Shown piece after piece: positions 5,058 to 7,851 of a stretch of DNA of 7,851 bases. The stretch's first letter is position 1, and each line of letters opens with the position of its first letter. The stretch covers positions 1-7,851 of the forward strand of contig JBAXRP010000213.1 of assembly GCA_037131145.1 (NCBI GenBank), given 5' to 3'. The notes below the pieces were generated by a model. The model made no database searches. It was given only the letters and a program-made list of their open reading frames with translations, and was not told the origin of the DNA. This DNA comes from CAIVAT01 sp037131145. Its GTDB lineage: Bacteria; Bacteroidota; Bacteroidia; Bacteroidales; FEN-979. Both the position numbers and the translations under genes were made by a program.

Positions 5058-7851
5058 CATTTAGACATTGTTTTATTGAAAATCCTGAAATAGCGTTCGG
5101 CAAATACAAAATCGCCTGTCATTAATTCGTAAAGCCGCTCGCGCGGTATCGTTATTGTAAATCCATCGTCGAAACTGACTGAAAATTTATCTGCCGGTTT
5201 ATCAATGGCTGAACCGTCATCCTGATCGCTGTGTTTTGCTGCATCCTCAAGGTTTAACAAAAGATGTGTGATTTCGTTTTCAGGAAGAGTTGAGAACAGT
5301 TCGGTGTTTTTCAGCAACACAACTTTCTGGAATAGCAGCTTGTCAGATTTCCGCTCGAAGGATTTGATTTTTTCAACGATACCGGTTATTTTTTCCCTGT
5401 CCTTTTTATCAAACATGATCAGGGTATCAAAATAGTACCCGCGGTTCCGGTTAAAAAGTCCCCAGGCGGCAAGTTCGCTCAGCAGTGGGTCGGAATTAAC
5501 GAGGTTGGCTGCCAGCAATTCTTCTGTGAGATTATCATCGGGTATTTCAACGCTCAGTGTAGAAATGGCGCATGCTTTGGTCCACCGGTTTGAATATGAA
5601 TAGCTTTTGTTGACGATATCGTGCAACCGTTCTTCGAGGTTCATTTTTTCCTGCGGAAAACGCAGGCTGAACCGGCTTAACCTCTCGTGAACCGGCAAAT
5701 CCTCGAAGATCGGAAAAAACAACTCCTTTATCTCATCTGAAATCATCATATCTCCGATTTCAAGCGCGTAAATCTTGGCATTGATATCCTTACTTTCAAT
5801 ATTTTCGCGGATATGCCTGATTGTTTTTGAATCATAGAGTAGCGAAAGCAAAAGGAAAACATGTTCCTTTTTCTCTTCCAGTTCCTGGAGCAGCGCTAAT
5901 TGCAGATCGCCTGCATTTTTTGCTCCTGCAAGATCATTCAGCGATGCGAGAATCCAGACAATATTTTCAGCCGATTCTTCAATTGTATCTTTGATAAAAG
6001 AAATTTCCAACGCCGATGCATGGTACTCTATGTTGCTCAGCGCTAATAAAACCCGGTAACGAATATCTTTATCGGGATGGTTTATTTTGTCGCGAAGGAA
6101 TTTAATGGCTCTTGGGCTTCCGATTGATTCATAAATAGTGATGATTTTCAGTTGCGCTGCTTTATGCCCGCTTATTTTTTCAAACAATCGGTCTACGTCG
6201 GCAAGAATCGGTTCGCCAATTTTTTTTATTGCAATTGCCGCTGAGTTTGAGAACTCCGGCACAATCAGCCGCTCGATGATATATGGCCACAATTCAAATC
6301 TTTTGATTTTTCCGCAGGATAGAATAGCCGCTTTTACAATTTCCGGATCAGGGTCTTTCAGCAAATTGACGAGTAGCCTGAAGGTGGCGTACCTGCCCGA
6401 TGAACCGAGAAGACGGGCAGCTCTGAGCCGCTCGCCGGCATCGTTTGAGCCTGCAAGCTCCTTCATAAGTTCAAAAGTATAATCCTCTGCGGTTTTTAAC
6501 GATATGATTGTTTCTTCAATCAGGATGTTCATTTCGGGCAATTCCGACTTATTTTTAATCCGCGAAAGAAAAGGCAGGGTAGCGACAAGTTGTTTTTCTC
6601 TGATTTTATTTAAAATGGCTTCTTTTACAGGAGGCGCGGCAAGGTAGTATGTAGCTTCAAGAATTTTTTCAACCATTCCCGGCTCCGCTTTTTCCATTAC
6701 TTCATAATTGCGTTGAAATTGCTCAGAGTTCGAATCGGAAAGTATCTTTCCATAAAGGGCGACGATTGAGTCGCGCTCTTCAGGTTCGGAACTTTTAAGT
6801 TCGCTCAGCTTGGTTTTAATCATCTTTCGGTATTCATCATACATTTTAAATGCGACCCAAATCCACAGTCCGAGTACTACGATGAATATCCAGGTGTAAT
6901 GAACAAGCGTGATGAACGGAAAGATGGAAAATATTAAGATAACGGCGCCTGTGATTACAGTTCCCGATGCTTTTGGAATACCTTCGATTTGATTTTGAAA
7001 AGGGAGACGCTGTTCAGTGGGAACAGGTTGGTACAACAACTGAAATGCCGGTTCGTAAACAGCTCCCCTGATTGATCGTTCAAAAAGGCGGGCAAGGGCG
7101 ATAAAGGAGAAAAACATGCCGATGGGACCATAGAGCGCTCCAAATCCCGCAGCCAGAATGACGCTGAAAATAAGAATGATTGGCAATGACAGTAAACTGG
7201 GACGGAGCCCGTATTTATTGAGGAACCTTCCTGATACCAGCTTTAACAGAATCTCAAAGAATGCCAGAGAACCCAGGAAAATTGCGAGGAACCGGGCAAT
7301 GTCCTGCGGGTTGTTTGCAAATTCAACCTTGGTTTGTGCGAGGAATAAAAAATCAACAAACAAATATCCAAAGATGGGAAGCAGCGCCATCATGGAAATT
7401 ACGCGGAAATAGGGTTTTTTCAGGAGATTCCAGTAATTCCAATCCGATTGGGATGATTTATCAACCTTTACGGAATTAACTATTCCAGATTTAAGCTGGT
7501 CTTTAAATGTTGCGAAAATGATCAAAACCATTAAAAGGCAGATAAACAGAAATAATGAAGCAAGGAAAAGCAGGCTGGGAGTGTTGAGAAATTTCAGGAT
7601 CAGCGGTATTGAAAGATAGCCTGTCATGTACGAAACAACCTCGCCAATGCTGATCAATGCGAAAATTCTTTTTCCCTGCCTCACATTGAAAAGCCTGCCA
7701 GCAACCCCCCAGAAATTGACCAGGAGGATATAAACCATCAACCTCACCCAGGTGTACATGACAAATGTTATCCAGCTTGAATTAAAGGCATAAACGCCAA
7801 TACTGATTGCGAGAACGCTAAGAAAAACAAAAAGGAATTTAATGACAACCT
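5057..7851 (-). CDS. NTT/MFS-like membrane protein fused to HEAT-like repeats and a degenerate cyclic-nucleotide-binding domain; 5' end outside window
   Basis: At least 930 codons are visible. The frame is open to the window edge and upstream of the ATG at 7757-7759 it encodes another hydrophobic helix (KFLFVFLSLVALAISIGVYA), so that ATG is internal and the true start lies beyond 7851. Numbering from the internal Met, residues 1-306 hold several membrane helices resembling the ATP/ADP-translocase (NTT, Npt1/Npt2-like) branch of MFS-type proteins. The loop NFWGVAGRLFNVRQGKRIF (15-33) matches the family pattern N-x-W-x-x-A…R-x-x-K-R, and RGAVYEPAFQLLYQPVPTEQ (231-250) matches its later conserved loop. 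Residues about 330-800 are soluble helical pairs of the HEAT/PBS-lyase type, for example around 441-498 and 550-581. LLKNTELFSTLPENEI (815-830) looks like the start of a cNMP-binding domain, and ITIPRERLYELM (869-880) plus the last helix look like its end; the core between is missing. Transport of nucleotides is not established. The gene is probably cotranscribed with the downstream kinase. Confidence 0.8.
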   Translation of the reverse strand, partial: VVIKFLFVFLSVLAISIGVYAFNSSWITFVMYTWVRLMVYILLVNFWGVAGRLFNVRQGKRIFALISIGEVVSYMTGYLSIPLILKFLNTPSLLFLASLFLFICLLMVLIIFATFKDQLKSGIVNSVKVDKSSQSDWNYWNLLKKPYFRVISMMALLPIFGYLFVDFLFLAQTKVEFANNPQDIARFLAIFLGSLAFFEILLKLVSGRFLNKYGLRPSLLSLPIILIFSVILAAGFGALYGPIGMFFSFIALARLFERSIRGAVYEPAFQLLYQPVPTEQRLPFQNQIEGIPKASGTVITGAVILIFSIFPFITLVHYTWIFIVVLGLWIWVAFKMYDEYRKMIKTKLSELKSSEPEERDSIVALYGKILSDSNSEQFQRNYEVMEKAEPGMVEKILEATYYLAAPPVKEAILNKIREKQLVATLPFLSRIKNKSELPEMNILIEETIISLKTAEDYTFELMKELAGSNDAGERLRAARLLGSSGRYATFRLLVNLLKDPDPEIVKAAILSCGKIKRFELWPYIIERLIVPEFSNSAAIAIKKIGEPILADVDRLFEKISGHKAAQLKIITIYESIGSPRAIKFLRDKINHPDKDIRYRVLLALSNIEYHASALEISFIKDTIEESAENIVWILASLNDLAGAKNAGDLQLALLQELEEKKEHVFLLLSLLYDSKTIRHIRENIESKDINAKIYALEIGDMMISDEIKELFFPIFEDLPVHERLSRFSLRFPQEKMNLEERLHDIVNKSYSYSNRWTKACAISTLSVEIPDDNLTEELLAANLVNSDPLLSELAAWGLFNRNRGYYFDTLIMFDKKDREKITGIVEKIKSFERKSDKLLFQKVVLLKNTELFSTLPENEITHLLLNLEDAAKHSDQDDGSAIDKPADKFSVSFDDGFTITIPRERLYELMTGDFVFAERYFRIFNKTMSK

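Noticed and set aside
6138..6482. 114-codon + strand open frame opposite the HEAT-repeat region
   Set aside because: It is antisense to a clearly coding region, serine-rich in the way complementary frames often are, and shows no recognisable domain.
7158..7479. Two overlapping + strand open frames opposite the transporter region
   Set aside because: They are antisense to membrane helices of the minus-strand gene and have no coding character of their own.

Overview
The window looks like a chromosomal segment from a member of the Bacteroidota, probably an uncultured or environmental lineage. The main reason is the large kinase gene. A periplasmic two-propeller sensor with a Y_Y_Y domain feeding a histidine kinase is a hallmark of that phylum, and its phosphoacceptor motif (HEIQNPLNFVNNF) is of the type common there. 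Base composition is moderately AT-rich, and only one start has an obvious Shine-Dalgarno, which also fits. No phage, insertion sequence, CRISPR, tRNA or rRNA signal was seen. The phylum call is inference from protein architecture.

Layout, left to right. Positions 1-53 hold a perfect ACGAGGG heptamer tandem array that runs off the left edge and carries regularly spaced GGG tracts on the + strand. It lies 16 bases before the ATG of a + strand gene (70-1266) for a polytopic membrane glycosyltransferase of the GT87/DUF2029 type. That gene converges on two minus-strand genes, with only 43 bases between the stop codons and a weak hairpin plus T-run there. The minus-strand pair reads right to left. 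First comes a 5'-truncated gene (7851 down to 5057) for a membrane protein: an NTT/MFS-like transporter region, a long HEAT-like helical-repeat region and a remnant of a cyclic-nucleotide-binding domain. Six bases later comes a 1246-residue hybrid-type sensor histidine kinase (5050 down to 1310): signal peptide, about 14 propeller blades, Y_Y_Y, one membrane helix, coiled coil, GAF-like domain, HisKA and HATPase_c, with no receiver or DNA-binding output domain.

How they may work together. The six-base spacing makes the transporter-like protein and the kinase almost certainly one transcription unit, whose promoter and first codons lie beyond 7851. A signalling partnership, with the membrane/HEAT/degenerate-cNBD protein acting as co-sensor or regulator and the kinase passing the signal to a response regulator encoded elsewhere, is a reasonable inference but is not shown by the sequence. 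The GT87 gene is separately transcribed and has no evident link to them. The most unusual items are the G-rich heptamer array next to a start codon, and the transporter-HEAT fusion whose cNBD seems to have lost its nucleotide-binding core.
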